Assembly: GCA_016708905.1 (NCBI GenBank)
Contig: JADJEV010000004.1
Coordinates: 992,001 to 1,056,000, forward strand
Direction: 5' to 3'
DNA from: Candidatus Methylophosphatis roskildensis
Lineage (GTDB): Bacteria; Pseudomonadota; Gammaproteobacteria; Burkholderiales; Rhodocyclaceae
DNA length: 64,000 bases
The translations under genes were made by a program, and so were the position numbers. Numbering within the stretch: the stretch's first letter is position 1; every line of letters starts with the position of its first letter. The notes below the pieces were generated by a model, which was not told where the DNA came from, ran no database searches, and saw only the letters and a program-made list of their open reading frames with translations. Below are positions 20,410-28,617 of the stretch, piece after piece.

Positions 20410-21338
20410 AGTCGCTACGTCAAGCCGTGCTTGAGTACCTGGCTTTGCGCCGAGCCCTCGGTTTTAAACTTCGCGACGCCGAAGACTGTCTGAAGGACTT
20501 TGTGGCATTCGCCGAAGAACGGGGAGTTACCAGGATTACCACGCGCGTGGCACTGGATTGGGCCCTGAGCAAGCCCTCCGCAAGGCCCGAGCGCGCGGCC
20601 GAACGACTGCGCGCCGTTCGCGCCTTCGCGCGTCACCATATCGGAATCGATCCCGCCACCGAGGTGCCGCCCGCCAAGTTGTTGCCGCATCGCGTGCATC
20701 GACGGCAGCCCTATCTAGATACCGACGACGAAGTCGAACGTCTCTTGGCGCGGGCCTTGTGCCTACCTCCACAAGACGGTCTGCGGCCGTGGATGTACTA
20801 CTGTCTGCTTGGACTGTTCAGCGTCACGGGCATGCGGCTCGGTGAAGCACTCCGGCTCGACGTGACGGACGTCGACCTCGACCAGGACGTGCTAACAGTT
20901 CGCGATTCGAAGTTCGGCAAGTCCAGGCTGATTCCGATACAGGCATCCACGCGAGCCGTGCTCTTGCAATACAGGGATCGACGCGATCGGTTGCTACAGG
21001 GCCGCGTACAGCGACGCTTTTTCGTATCCGGACGGGGAACGCCGCTGATCCCGAGTTGCGTCCACCGCACTTTCTACGTGCTGCTGGAGCAGACCGGGCT
21101 TTTCGTCGTGGGGGACGCGCAACGCCCTCGACTGCATGATCTGCGGCATCGGTTCGCCGTCCGGACCTTGCTGCAGTGGTATCGCAACGGCGACGATGTC
21201 GAGCGGCGTCTGCCGGAGTTGTCGACCTATCTCGGCCACACCTGCATCGAGAACACCTATTGGTACCTCAGCGCCTATCCGGAGTTGATGGGACACGCCG
21301 TGAATCGGCTTGAGCACCGCTGGGAGATGAAGTCATGA
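20406..21338 (+). CDS. ritB: RIT tyrosine recombinase B
   Basis: 310 residues from ATG 20406 (MKSLRQAVLEYLALRRALG), overlapping the ritA stop as ATGA. Catalytic residues: Arg in TGMRLGEALRL, RLHDLRHRFAVRTL, GHTCIENTYWYLSA with the nucleophile Tyr. It belongs to the middle-recombinase class of RIT trios and likely acts with RitA and RitC, although the role of each protein is not established. The overlaps imply coupled translation and fixed stoichiometry. Confidence 0.92.
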   Translation: MKSLRQAVLEYLALRRALGFKLRDAEDCLKDFVAFAEERGVTRITTRVALDWALSKPSARPERAAERLRAVRAFARHHIGIDPATEVPPAKLLPHRVHRRQPYLDTDDEVERLLARALCLPPQDGLRPWMYYCLLGLFSVTGMRLGEALRLDVTDVDLDQDVLTVRDSKFGKSRLIPIQASTRAVLLQYRDRRDRLLQGRVQRRFFVSGRGTPLIPSCVHRTFYVLLEQTGLFVVGDAQRPRLHDLRHRFAVRTLLQWYRNGDDVERRLPELSTYLGHTCIENTYWYLSAYPELMGHAVNRLEHRWEMKS

Positions 21339-22339
21339 CCACCGCCACCACCGATACCTTTGCCGCCTTACTCGAGGGATTCTTCACGCGCCGGCTCATG
21401 CAGCAACAGCGGGCCAGCCCACACACGATCGCCTCCTATCGAGACACCTTCCGCTTGCTGCTTAAATACATGCACAAGCAGCTTGGCACCTCACCCAGCA
21501 AACTGGCCCTCGAGCAACTCGACGCGGTGTTGATCACAGACTTTCTCGGTGACCTGGAGCGCGAACGAGGTGTCTCGACGCGCAGTCGGAATCTGCGCCT
21601 GAGCGCCATTCGTTCATTCTTCCACTACGCCGCATTCGAGGCGCCAACACATTCCGCCCAGATCCAGCGCATCCTCGCCATCCCCAGCAAGCGTGGCCCA
21701 CGCAATCAGGTGTGCCATCTGACGCGCCAGGAGGTTGAGGCGCTGCTCGCCGCGCCCGACCTGTGCACGTGGGGCGGTCGGCGCGATCATGCGCTCCTCC
21801 TGCTGGCGGTGCAGACCGGGTTGCGGCTCTCCGAACTGACCGGCCTGTGCCGCGAGAATGTCAGACTCGACACCGGTGCTAACGTTCATGTCGTCGGAAA
21901 GGGGCGCAAGGAGCGGTGCACGCCGTTGGCGAAGCAGACCCGCCGCGTCCTGCAGGCATGGATGCGAATCGACTTGCCTCCCGAGTGTACGGTGTTGTTT
22001 CCGAGTGCGAGGGGCACCCGGCTCAGTGCTGACGGTGTCCAGTACCTTCTGGCCAAACATGTCGCGACCGCGAGTACGGCCTGCCCTTCGTTGCAGGACA
22101 AGCGCGTGACGCCCCACGTGCTGCGTCATACCACAGCCATGGATCTGCTCTTGGCCGGTGTCGATCGTTCCGTCATTGCGCTATGGCTGGGGCACGAGTC
22201 GGTCGAGACGACGCAGATCTACTTGGAGGCCGACATGACGTTAAAGGAGCAAGTCCTGGAGAAGACAGCGCCGCATGTTGGAAAGTCTGGCCGGTACCGG
22301 CCAGACGATCAACTGCTGACGTTTCTTGCCGCTTTGTAG
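21335..22339 (+). CDS. ritC: RIT tyrosine recombinase C
   Basis: 334 residues, overlapping ritB by ATGA. XerC/D-like layout: N-terminal core-binding domain with SPHTIASYRDTFRLLL, then Arg in QTGLRLSELTGL, HVLRHTTAMDLL, WLGHESVETT and Tyr in QIYLEADM. All catalytic residues are present. It ends the trio; about 550 bp of non-coding DNA with an antisense sbcC fossil separates it from the right terminal repeat. Confidence 0.93.
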   Translation: MTTATTDTFAALLEGFFTRRLMQQQRASPHTIASYRDTFRLLLKYMHKQLGTSPSKLALEQLDAVLITDFLGDLERERGVSTRSRNLRLSAIRSFFHYAAFEAPTHSAQIQRILAIPSKRGPRNQVCHLTRQEVEALLAAPDLCTWGGRRDHALLLLAVQTGLRLSELTGLCRENVRLDTGANVHVVGKGRKERCTPLAKQTRRVLQAWMRIDLPPECTVLFPSARGTRLSADGVQYLLAKHVATASTACPSLQDKRVTPHVLRHTTAMDLLLAGVDRSVIALWLGHESVETTQIYLEADMTLKEQVLEKTAPHVGKSGRYRPDDQLLTFLAAL

Positions 22340-22418
22340 GGGCCAGTTGGATGTCCGCCGCCAGATTCCTCGGCAGCGAACATCCACGCCACGATGGTGG
22401 CTCACGAAGTGACACGCC

Positions 22419-22765
22419 TCATGCTTCGGCCAGCGCAGCAACTTCATTGGCCTGGTCAGGAGACTCCCAGCACTGACGGCCCACATCGATCATTACATCC
22501 GCCATCGCCGTGAGTGCCGCGGTCTGCGAGATGAAGTACTCCTGCTCATAACCGCCCAGGCGCAGCACCTCCCGCTTCATCGCCATGAACATGCGCTTGC
22601 GCTCCGGGTCAAGCGTCCCGTCGAAGCCTTCCTTCTGCTCACTTGCCGGTCTCAAGCAGGGTGTGGATCGACACTGTGAATCGCGGTCCGTAGCAAGCGA
22701 GCAGCAGATCGTTGGCCAAGGTTGACATCGCCGGGCCGGCATCGTCAATGGCCAGCGAGATCATG
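22419..22765 (-). pseudogene. Decayed antisense fragment of a second sbcC inside the RIT element
   Basis: Read on the minus strand from about 22765 it encodes SLAIDDAGPAMSTLANDLLL followed by ACYGPRFTVSIHTLLETGK, matching the host SbcC segment SIDDAGPTLSALANDLLLG. A frameshift and a deletion then join it to EGFDGTLDPERKRMFMAMKR and SQTAALTAMADVMIDV, matching host DADRKRMFMAMKREV and SQTPALTEMADAVIDL. The deletion removes the signature motif and Walker B. The sequence is clearly diverged from the flanking sbcC, so it is not a simple duplication of the host gene. It is inverted relative to the host gene. Confidence 0.85.
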
Positions 22766-22893
22766 CGAGGGGGCTATTGAGTGCGCATGGTGTGCTACCG
22801 ACAGATCACGGCGCTCATGCGACTTCTATGCCGACCATCATTGCATGGTCTTGGTATGCGTCCACTGGCGCGGATACCTCGCCGTTGAGGACC

Positions 22894-22924
22894 ACTCGGC
22901 ATAACCCGATTCGCGGCATAGTGG
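22894..22924 (-). repeat. RIT right terminal inverted repeat
   Basis: ACTCGGCATAACCCGATTCG continuing to GGCATAGTGG; reverse complement of 19042-19072 apart from one base. sbcC coding resumes immediately after it. Confidence 0.85.
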
Positions 22925-23242
22925 ATCAACGAATGCCTGACGCGGGCGATCGCGTTGTACCTCGCGCAGAACAGCGGACAACGCTACGAGACCCTGTTCT
23001 CCGACGAGGCCGATGGGCCGCTCGATGCCGATCGCAAGCGCATGTTCATGGCGATGAAGCGGGAAGTGCTGCGTCTCGGCGGGTACGGGCGGGAGTTCTT
23101 CATCTCGCAGACGCCGGCGCTGACCGAAATGGCGGATGCGGTGATCGACCTCGATGCGATGCGGGCGACGACGGTTCCATGGCCACTCCTCGATTCCGAC
23201 CCATTTGGTCTTGAAGTAGGTGCGGGAAGTGTGCGACAATAG
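22925..23242 (+). pseudogene. sbcC: sbcC, 3' part, separated by the RIT element
   Basis: Begins INECLTRAIALYLAQNSGQ directly after the RIT right end and carries the Walker B/D-loop RYETLFSDEADGPLDADRK, then FFISQTPALTEMADAVIDL. In frame with the 5' part when the element is removed (KLW/INE). The last 25 codons after VIDLDAM are not obviously conserved. Without its own start and Walker A this fragment cannot be functional. Confidence 0.9.
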
Positions 23243-23267
23243 TGCATATTTAGAGCGGAGATCCGCA

Positions 23268-23675
23268 GTGGAAGAAACCACAGTCATCCCCCAGTCCGCT
23301 CTGGACGGGACGTTCCAGCACTTCTTGGAGTACCTGAGGGAAGGCGGCGCGCCGGCCCCAGTCTTGTCTCCCAAGCGATTCAGCCAGGCCATGCACATCG
23401 ACCTGCAGACGCTCGCCGAGCAGGCGCATGTCCATCGCAACACCATCAGCCGCGCGCCGGGATCACGAGGAGTTCAGGATTTCCTGCGCGAGGCACTGCG
23501 CGTCATCAAGGCCGCGACAGACCTGAACGGCGATCTGAACAAGGCGCTGTTCTGGTATCGCAATGAGCCGCTGTCCGTGTTTGGCTACAAGACGGCCGAG
23601 CGGCTGGTATCCGAAGGGCGGACAGATGATCTGTTGCGGTACATCGCCTCGATCGAGGTCGGCGCAGCGGGATGA
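23268..23675 (+). CDS. Xre/MbcA/ParS-type antitoxin
   Basis: Start GTG 23268 is chosen because GGAG lies 7 bases upstream and because the longer frame overlaps the sbcC remnant. The 135-residue protein has a helix-turn-helix-like stretch (QTLAEQAHVHRNTISRAPGS) and the C-terminal antitoxin domain ending FWYRNEPLSVFGYKTAERL, with '...TAERLVSEGRTDDLLRYI', typical of antitoxins paired with RES toxins. It overlaps the toxin gene by ATGA. Such antitoxins neutralise the toxin and repress the operon. Confidence 0.9.
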   Translation: MEETTVIPQSALDGTFQHFLEYLREGGAPAPVLSPKRFSQAMHIDLQTLAEQAHVHRNTISRAPGSRGVQDFLREALRVIKAATDLNGDLNKALFWYRNEPLSVFGYKTAERLVSEGRTDDLLRYIASIEVGAAG

Positions 23676-24193
23676 TTCTGACCGAACTTGGCCCACTCAC
23701 GGCGTACCGAATGCACACGCCGAGGTGGGCCACGGCGCCGACGAGCGGCGCCGGCGCCGCTGCACAGGGAGGGCGGGCCAACCGACCCGGTACGCTGGCG
23801 CTGTACGTTGCCCTGGAGCCCGAAACTGCCGTCCGCGAGTACCAGCAGCTGTCGCCGTTGATGCCGCCGGGCACGTTGGTGAGCTACACCGTTCGCATCG
23901 ACCCGGTCGCGGATTTCAGGGCTGGATACGACACCGAGCACTGGTCCGACCTGTGGGAAGAGTTCCATTGCGACTGGCGAGAGCTGTGGTTCAACCGGCG
24001 AGTGGAGCCGCCGAGCTGGGTGTTGGCGGATGAAGCGCTTGCCGCTGGCGCGAAGGGCATCGTCTTCCCTTCAAGACTCGCCCCGGATGGTCTGAATTTG
24101 GTGATCTACAATGACCTGTTGACCGCGGATGACACGCTGCAGGTCTACGACCCGACAGAGGCGCTGCCGAAGAATCAGGATTCCTGGCGTTAA
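23672..24193 (+). CDS. RES-domain toxin
   Basis: 173 residues. The RES family takes its name from conserved Arg, Glu and Ser; here AYRMHTPRWATAP, ANRPGTLALYVALEPETAVREY and the later SRLAPDGLNL fit the pattern. RES toxins degrade NAD+ and are controlled by the Xre-type antitoxin encoded just upstream, with which it shares an ATGA overlap. Directly next to the sbcC remnant, so the pair marks the start of a separate accessory module. A second, unrelated-sequence RES pair lies at 41.7-42.7 kb. Confidence 0.88.
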   Translation: MILTELGPLTAYRMHTPRWATAPTSGAGAAAQGGRANRPGTLALYVALEPETAVREYQQLSPLMPPGTLVSYTVRIDPVADFRAGYDTEHWSDLWEEFHCDWRELWFNRRVEPPSWVLADEALAAGAKGIVFPSRLAPDGLNLVIYNDLLTADDTLQVYDPTEALPKNQDSWR

Positions 24194-24990
24194 ATCGCTT
24201 TCTCGGGTTGAGATGCCAAGTTCGGGCGTCGCGGCGGCACTATTCCATGGGGGAACAGTTTCCGCGCCGGTCGAACTCCAGGGCTTTGCTTGCGCAGGTC
24301 GAGGTCATTTCGTGAGCACAGAGACATCGGCCCACATGGTCCACTAGAACCAGCTTCTGGCTACTGGTTCCGATCGATGCGGTGATGGTTGTCGTACCGG
24401 TTGCTTGACGCTTGACCTGCCGTTGATTGGGTTTGCCGGCAATCGGTTCACCACCGCTCCAGGCAATCTGCGACCACTCGGTCGCGATGTTCCTCGGTGA
24501 GGTGTCGGCCTGCAAAATACAATCCCCCGCGGCGACGAATCGGGAATCTCCCGCGGACCGAATACGTCTCTCACGGTTAGCCAATTGCTGGCATCTATCG
24601 GTTTCGCGTTTGTGACGGTGAGTTTGGAAATCGTGACCACGGTGATCACCTTTGGCCTGTCATAGACTCGTTCCAGAAGATCTGTCTTGTTGGCTGCAAC
24701 CCATTCCCGGACCTGTCTTTCCCCGGCAATCCCAGAGGGACAACACAGCAACCGCGTGTGGGTCCAGCCGCAAAGAAGAGACATCGACCAGCGAGGCCGC
24801 GAATGCACACCCACAGGCAGATAAGTTGACGCGTTGGCTCATGTGGTCTGCGTCATCACCGATGCCGGACCATTGCGGAGAACGACAGTGGACGGGTCGC
24901 GATTGCGAGCCCGCCGCACTGCGCGTTGGCTAAAGGAAAAGGCGATGCCGCAGTAGGGCGGCAACAGACAACTGAATCGGGCGGCGCTGC
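24194..24990. other. 800-bp gap with gene remains only
   Basis: No intact gene. On the minus strand around 24645-24780 the translation RQVREWVAANKTDLLERVYD resembles the C-terminal end of DUF4160 proteins, and VTNAKPIDASNWLTVR just after it recalls the start of a DUF2442 partner, but frames are broken; a decayed DUF4160/DUF2442 pair is a low-confidence reading. At about 24271-24300 TCGAACTCCAGGGCT followed by CAGGTCGAGGTC looks like a degenerate copy of the leader element described at 28618-28679. Confidence 0.35.
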
Positions 24991-25578
24991 CTACAGCAGG
25001 CCGGCTTCAGCGAACGAAACGAACTTGCCCGCTGCGAAGACCAGGTGATCGATGACGCGGACGTCGACGAGCGCAAGGGCGGACTTCAGGGCGGTGGTGA
25101 GCACCTCGTCGGCCCTGCTGATGGCTGCCGATCCGCTTGGATGCTGATGGCACGCCACGATCGCCGCCGCGTTGTAAGCCAGCGCCTGCCGGACGATTTC
25201 CCGTGGATAGACGCTGGTGGCGGTTAGCGTTCCGCGAAACGCCTCTTCGACCACGATCACACGATGCTGCGTATCGAGGTAGGCGACCAGGAACACTTCG
25301 TACGGCAGCGTGGCGACGTGAAGCGCAAAGTACTCACGGGCCGCGCTCGGGCTGGTGAGGACGCTCTTTCCGAGCGCATCCTCGTATGCCGCACGCAGCA
25401 GGATCTGGCGTGCGACAGCAAGCCGGTAGTCGACCAGGGTCATGCGTGCGAAACCCGGCGGCGCGTACGGCAGCGGCGCGCAATCGGAACAGACGGACGG
25501 CAACGGGGCTGGCAACGGCTCCGGTTCGCGAAGCAGTTCCGCCCGCAACGCGTCGAGCGGCAAGTGTTCGAAATTCAT
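24991..25578 (-). CDS. RadC-like JAB/MPN-domain protein
   Basis: 195 residues from ATG 25578 (MNFEHLPLDALRAELLREPE), with GGAG about 10 bases upstream. The JAB metalloprotease-like motif is complete: HQHPSGSAAISRAD, with His144, His146, Ser154 and Asp157, and an upstream Glu in VVEEAFRGTL. This is the 'DNA repair protein RadC' family (DUF2466), common on plasmids and ICEs; its enzymatic function is unsettled. It lacks the N-terminal HhH domain of chromosomal RadC. The leader carries both the three-hairpin element and the Shine-Dalgarno-sequestering arrangement. Confidence 0.88.
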   Translation of the reverse strand: MNFEHLPLDALRAELLREPEPLPAPLPSVCSDCAPLPYAPPGFARMTLVDYRLAVARQILLRAAYEDALGKSVLTSPSAAREYFALHVATLPYEVFLVAYLDTQHRVIVVEEAFRGTLTATSVYPREIVRQALAYNAAAIVACHQHPSGSAAISRADEVLTTALKSALALVDVRVIDHLVFAAGKFVSFAEAGLL

Positions 25579-25613
25579 CGTGGGTGTTCTCCGAAAAGAA
25601 AATCGGGAACACC
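25579..25613 (-). promoter_or_regulatory. Shine-Dalgarno-sequestering hairpin of the RadC-like gene
   Basis: In the mRNA, GGTGTTCCC (25613-25605) can pair with GGAGAACACC (25592-25583), which contains the ribosome site, with one mismatch. The same arrangement precedes the genes starting at 49658 and 50691. Confidence 0.6.
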
Positions 25614-25646
25614 GATCCCGTCCGGGAAAAGTGCTCCCGACGGGAT

Positions 25647-25700
25647 GCGCCAAAGGCGCTGCTTGAGGGCTGGTAACGCCAGCTACGCCGGATGGACCGG
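25647..25700 (-). promoter_or_regulatory. Three-hairpin leader element, copy 1
   Basis: In mRNA sense: hairpin CCGG/CCGG, core GGCGTAGCTGGCGTTACCAG followed by CCCTC, then hairpin GCGCC-TTT-GGCGC. Lies 69 nt upstream of the RadC-like start and downstream of the preceding gene's terminator, so it sits in the 5' untranslated region. Confidence 0.75.
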
Positions 25701-25907
25701 ATTGCTCGATGGACAGATACCACCGAGGGTTCGACAGAACCCAATGCACCGGAAGTTTCGCACCAGAACATCGTCGATGCAAGAGGCATTGTCGCGGGCG
25801 ACGAAATACCCCCGTTATGACTCCTGTTTCGTCCCCGCAACCTGTTCCTGGATCGAGAGTCGTGACGATCGCGCCTCGCCGTCAGGTCATGGCCCGACAA
25901 AACAAGA

Positions 25908-25936
25908 CGCCCTGCCGGAATCAACCGGACAGGGCG
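25908..25936 (-). terminator. Rho-independent terminator after the 161-residue gene
   Basis: On the minus strand CGCCCTGTCCGG is followed by the near-complementary CCGGCAGGGCG and then TCTTGTTTTG. It lies 19 bp past the stop of the gene at 25955-26440. Confidence 0.75.
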
Positions 25937-25954
25937 CAGAACTACAAGGCGGGA

Positions 25955-26440
25955 TCAGCCGAGCTTGCGAACCTCGGCCGCGAATTGCTGTGCGTCGATC
26001 TCGCCGCTTGCATAACGGCCGACCAGTTCGCTGTACGCTAGACCGCGCCGCCAGGCCTCGGTTGCGGCAAGGCGATCCATGGTCCCATTGGCACGCTCGA
26101 CGTACCCTTGAGTCAGGGCTTGTTCGAGCGCCTCGGCAGGCGAGCGATGGACTTGATGACGATGAAGCGCGTCGGCATCGAAGTACACGATGCGGCCCTG
26201 GCCCGATGAATCGGGTTCCTCGAGGATCGCGCAGTAGCGCGTTCCATTGGGCGCCTGATAGGCGAGTTCCACGCCAACCGCCGTGCCGCCATTCGATGCG
26301 ATGATCTGCTCGGACAGCCGGCGCAGATCGTCGAGGCGCGTCCGCTCGGCCGTCAGGTGTGCCGCGAATGCCGATTTCTGCGGATCGGAAGCGACGTGAT
26401 CGGCCCGCTGGGTCAGATACTCGATGCGATCAGAAAACAT
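25955..26440 (-). CDS. Unknown 161-residue protein
   Basis: Start ATG 26440 (MFSDRIEYLTQRADHVASDP) after AGGAGATCATC; the frame upstream is not coding-like. The family is unknown to me. It is soluble and hydrophilic, with an N-terminal helical region (residues 1-60) and a C-terminal helical tail (ELVGRYASGEIDAQQFAAEV). The leader carries a perfect 8-bp stem immediately before the ribosome site, and a terminator follows. It is one of a run of similarly organised minus-strand genes between 25 and 33 kb. Confidence 0.8.
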   Translation of the reverse strand: MFSDRIEYLTQRADHVASDPQKSAFAAHLTAERTRLDDLRRLSEQIIASNGGTAVGVELAYQAPNGTRYCAILEEPDSSGQGRIVYFDADALHRHQVHRSPAEALEQALTQGYVERANGTMDRLAATEAWRRGLAYSELVGRYASGEIDAQQFAAEVRKLG

Positions 26441-26456
26441 GATGATCTCCTGAATA

Positions 26457-26493
26457 CCGAGGGCACCGACCCCCAAGGGATCAGCGCCCTCGG
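26457..26493 (-). promoter_or_regulatory. Leader hairpin before the gene at 26440
   Basis: CCGAGGGC and GCCCTCGG form a perfect 8-bp stem ending about 6 nt before the AGGAG ribosome site. Confidence 0.6.
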
Positions 26494-26543
26494 GGAATTG
26501 TGAAAGGCCGGTTTCGGCCCACTTCGGTGCAATGCGCGCATCA

Positions 26544-27047
26544 CTACTCAGTGGCGAGCCCGCATTGCCGCCCGCTTCGCGCCGATGCGGCCATCCATGG
26601 CTTGAGCATCCCGATGCAGTCCGGGCTGCCCTCGCCATTGAGTTGCGCTGCCACCGGTTCCGGCGCAACGAACAGGTAGACGTCGTCGCGCAGGTGCGTC
26701 TCGCAGGTGGCGCCGATGTCCAGCAACTTCGGGATGTCGGAGCGCTCGACGACGACCTCGCCGCGCCACAGTCTGGCCAGCGGCCTGTCGCGCAGGATCT
26801 GTTCCGGATAGCAGTACAGATCGAGCGCCTGCTGCACGCTGCGCGACATCGTGATGCGCTTCGGGGTCAGCTTGTGCGCCTGGCAATAGCGTCGCGCCAG
26901 CGCGGATGCAATCGCTTCGCTTTCGGCGAAGGCGAACTTGTAGAACATGCGCGTGAAGCCGAGTGGCCGGACATAGACTTCCTCGACGATCTGGATCGTC
27001 AGGAAATAGATGATCCGGCCGTCGGCCTGCTGTTCACTCTCTGACAT
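26544..27047 (-). CDS. Unknown 167-residue protein
   Basis: Starts MSESEQQADGRIIYFLTIQI at 27047 with GGAGGATCTC upstream. Mixed alpha/beta composition, no membrane segment and no motif I recognise; the central part (LTPKRITMSRSVQQALDLY) is rich in basic residues. The C-terminal 20 residues look unconserved. A 9-bp perfect hairpin lies just before the ribosome site, as for its neighbours. It is probably in the same functional group as the other unknown genes of this block. Confidence 0.75.
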   Translation of the reverse strand: MSESEQQADGRIIYFLTIQIVEEVYVRPLGFTRMFYKFAFAESEAIASALARRYCQAHKLTPKRITMSRSVQQALDLYCYPEQILRDRPLARLWRGEVVVERSDIPKLLDIGATCETHLRDDVYLFVAPEPVAAQLNGEGSPDCIGMLKPWMAASARSGRQCGLATE

Positions 27048-27071
27048 GAGATCCTCCAGTCTTGGGTAAAT

Positions 27072-27096
27072 CGGGCAGCCCAGTTCAGGCTGCCCG
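27072..27096 (-). promoter_or_regulatory. Leader hairpin before the gene at 27047
   Basis: CGGGCAGCC and GGCTGCCCG form a perfect 9-bp stem with a 7-nt loop, about 12 nt before the GGAGG ribosome site. It has no T-run, so an attenuator or mRNA-stabilising role is as likely as termination. Confidence 0.6.
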
Positions 27097-27152
27097 TCGG
27101 TTGATGAAGCGCAAATGCGCGGTGGGCATTCGATCGAGGAATGCGCGCGAGG

Positions 27153-27404
27153 CTAGTGCCGAATGGTTCGGGCGATTTCCAGTCGCAGGCCGGCAGAGCC
27201 GGCCAGCACGGACATCTCATCGAACCGATCCGAGACAAACACCTTGGGAATGCCGCAACCCCTGGCAAGCCGGAAGGACTGGCTGTGAACCATGTAGCCG
27301 GTCCATCTGCTTTGCCGGTGGGGCACGATCACCTCGATCAACTGGATGAGGTCGGCATCGAGCGGAACTTGCACGGCCGCCTCATTTCGGCGAGGCCGGG
27401 CCAT
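27153..27404 (-). CDS. Unknown 83-residue protein
   Basis: Starts MARPRRNEAAVQVPLDADLI at 27404, 11 bp downstream of the stop of the 189-residue gene, with GAGGG as ribosome site. The translation has balanced composition (VPLDADLIQLIEVIVPHRQS) and a plausible fold size. No family recognised. Likely the last gene of the operon 28340 to 27153. It could still be a chance frame. Confidence 0.5.
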   Translation of the reverse strand: MARPRRNEAAVQVPLDADLIQLIEVIVPHRQSRWTGYMVHSQSFRLARGCGIPKVFVSDRFDEMSVLAGSAGLRLEIARTIRH

Positions 27405-27415
27405 CAGCGTTACCC

Positions 27416-27985
27416 TCAGGCGGCCAATGGTTCGCCGACAGCGCCGATAGGGCGCCCGCGATCCAGATAACGACGCTCGAGCTGGTCGATGCGACGATGA
27501 AACGCGGCCTCCGACATGACGCGGTCCAGCGGACCGATCACGCCGACACTCGCGAGGTAGCCGGTCAGACCGGACATGTCCTCGCTATGACGCATGAAGC
27601 CGTCGGCCGTGAGCCAGAGTTCGCCCAGCGTGATGTTGCCCTCGCCATCGTCCTCCTCGTTGTTGCAGGAGAACACGATGGTGCCGCCGGCATCCTCGAC
27701 GTGAGCCCAGAAACTGCCACGTTCGTTGAGGTCGATGATCCAGCCGTAGAGGCGGGCGATGTCGAAATGCTCGTGGATTTGCCCCAACGTATAGGGCTCA
27801 TCGTCCAGATCACTGACGCGCACGATGTTGCCGTGAGGCCGGCTATCGGTGCTGGCCGGCAGTCCGATCACGAAGTGATCCGGGGACAAGAGGAACACCC
27901 CGGGCCCACGCGGACGGCCCTTGTCGAACAGGCCGTCCCAGAGGACGAGATCGCGTTCGGGAGGAGGCTTGTGCTTGGTAGCCAT
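27416..27985 (-). CDS. Unknown 189-residue protein
   Basis: Starts MATKHKPPPERDLVLWDGLF at 27985 with GAGG upstream. Contains WDGLFDKGRPRGPGVFLLSP, a Trp/Gly-rich N-terminal motif, an acidic stretch CNNEEDDGEGN, and a C-terminal amphipathic helix (FHRRIDQLERRYLDRGRP). No family recognised. Its start lies inside the 3' end of the preceding frame, which indicates coupled translation or that the upstream gene has lost its normal stop. Confidence 0.75.
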   Translation of the reverse strand: MATKHKPPPERDLVLWDGLFDKGRPRGPGVFLLSPDHFVIGLPASTDSRPHGNIVRVSDLDDEPYTLGQIHEHFDIARLYGWIIDLNERGSFWAHVEDAGGTIVFSCNNEEDDGEGNITLGELWLTADGFMRHSEDMSGLTGYLASVGVIGPLDRVMSEAAFHRRIDQLERRYLDRGRPIGAVGEPLAA

Positions 27986-28340
27986 GGGCCACCTCGACCG
28001 TAACGTCGAAAACAGCACGGACAGCCTGCCGCAGGCGCCAGATCGGGAAGCTGAGGTAGCCGGAGCGCACGGTGCGACCGGTGTCCTCGAACAATCCGCT
28101 GGCCAGCGCGGGGCCGACCAGCGCTTCGTTCTCCGAGTAGGTCTTGGCGAAGAACTCGTCGTCGCCCAACTGATCGGTGCATTCGCTCACGTTGATCGAG
28201 AGCATGCCGAGCGCTTGTCCGTCGAGCATGATGAGCTGCACGGCAATGTCGCCGTTGGAATACTGACAGCGCTCGGCGAACGCAACGCCGAAGGGTGTCT
28301 CGAACCTGCCGATTCGATCGGCCGGATTCGCAAGGGTCAT
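27843..28340 (-). CDS. Unknown protein, DUF4313-like, with an extended C terminus
   Basis: Start ATG 28340 (MTLANPADRIGRFETPFGVA) after GGAGATCATC. The first ~105 residues, to LSFPIWRL, look like a compact conserved domain with EDTGRTVRSGYLSFPIW, similar by eye to DUF4313 proteins. After that the frame runs 143 nt into the next gene in another frame and becomes Arg/Pro-rich, so the natural C terminus was probably shorter and a small indel may have removed the stop. First gene of its transcription unit; the leader contains a GC-rich hairpin (28361-28395) and the second copy of the three-hairpin element. Confidence 0.7.
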   Translation of the reverse strand: MTLANPADRIGRFETPFGVAFAERCQYSNGDIAVQLIMLDGQALGMLSINVSECTDQLGDDEFFAKTYSENEALVGPALASGLFEDTGRTVRSGYLSFPIWRLRQAVRAVFDVTVEVAHGYQAQASSRTRSRPLGRPVRQGPSAWARGVPLVPGSLRDRTAGQHR

Positions 28341-28617
28341 GATGATCTCCAGAAAATGGAGCGCCCGCACACCGGCCCGACTGGCGGGCAGGCGCAAAAC
28401 GCTCATGTGGATGCAGGAATCAGACGGCGCATGGGGCCGTCGGAAAAGGCGGTTCGCTCACCGGCCCGATTCGGGGCGGCTCGCTCGCGCGAAAGGCCTC
28501 GGGAATCTCGGCCAGGGATATCGACTGCTGGGACAGCGCACGGTCATCGGTGCGCTTGCCGAAAGACGGGGAGATAGACCCATAGCGGAGACGTTCCCGC
28601 TATCGGTACGGACACGA

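Larger units (their letters stand above)
19016..22920 (+). mobile_element. RIT element (three tyrosine recombinases) inserted in sbcC
   Basis: Three different tyrosine recombinase genes overlap head to tail (19171-22339), which is the hallmark of 'recombinase in trio' elements. Imperfect inverted ends are visible: left CCACTATGCCGCGAACC at 19042, right the same sequence (one change) in reverse at 22924. sbcC coding stops at KLW on the left and resumes with INECLTRAIALYL on the right, proving an insertion. The exact ends are uncertain by a few bases because GTGG is shared by both junctions, and on the left a 26-bp stretch lies outside the inverted repeat. The 3' third (22340-22890) has no intact gene but holds a decayed antisense sbcC fragment. 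Confidence 0.88.

Noticed and set aside
25264..26304. Plus-strand 346-codon frame across the RadC leader
   Set aside because: Translates non-coding leader and antisense sequence; Arg/Gly-rich, no ribosome site.
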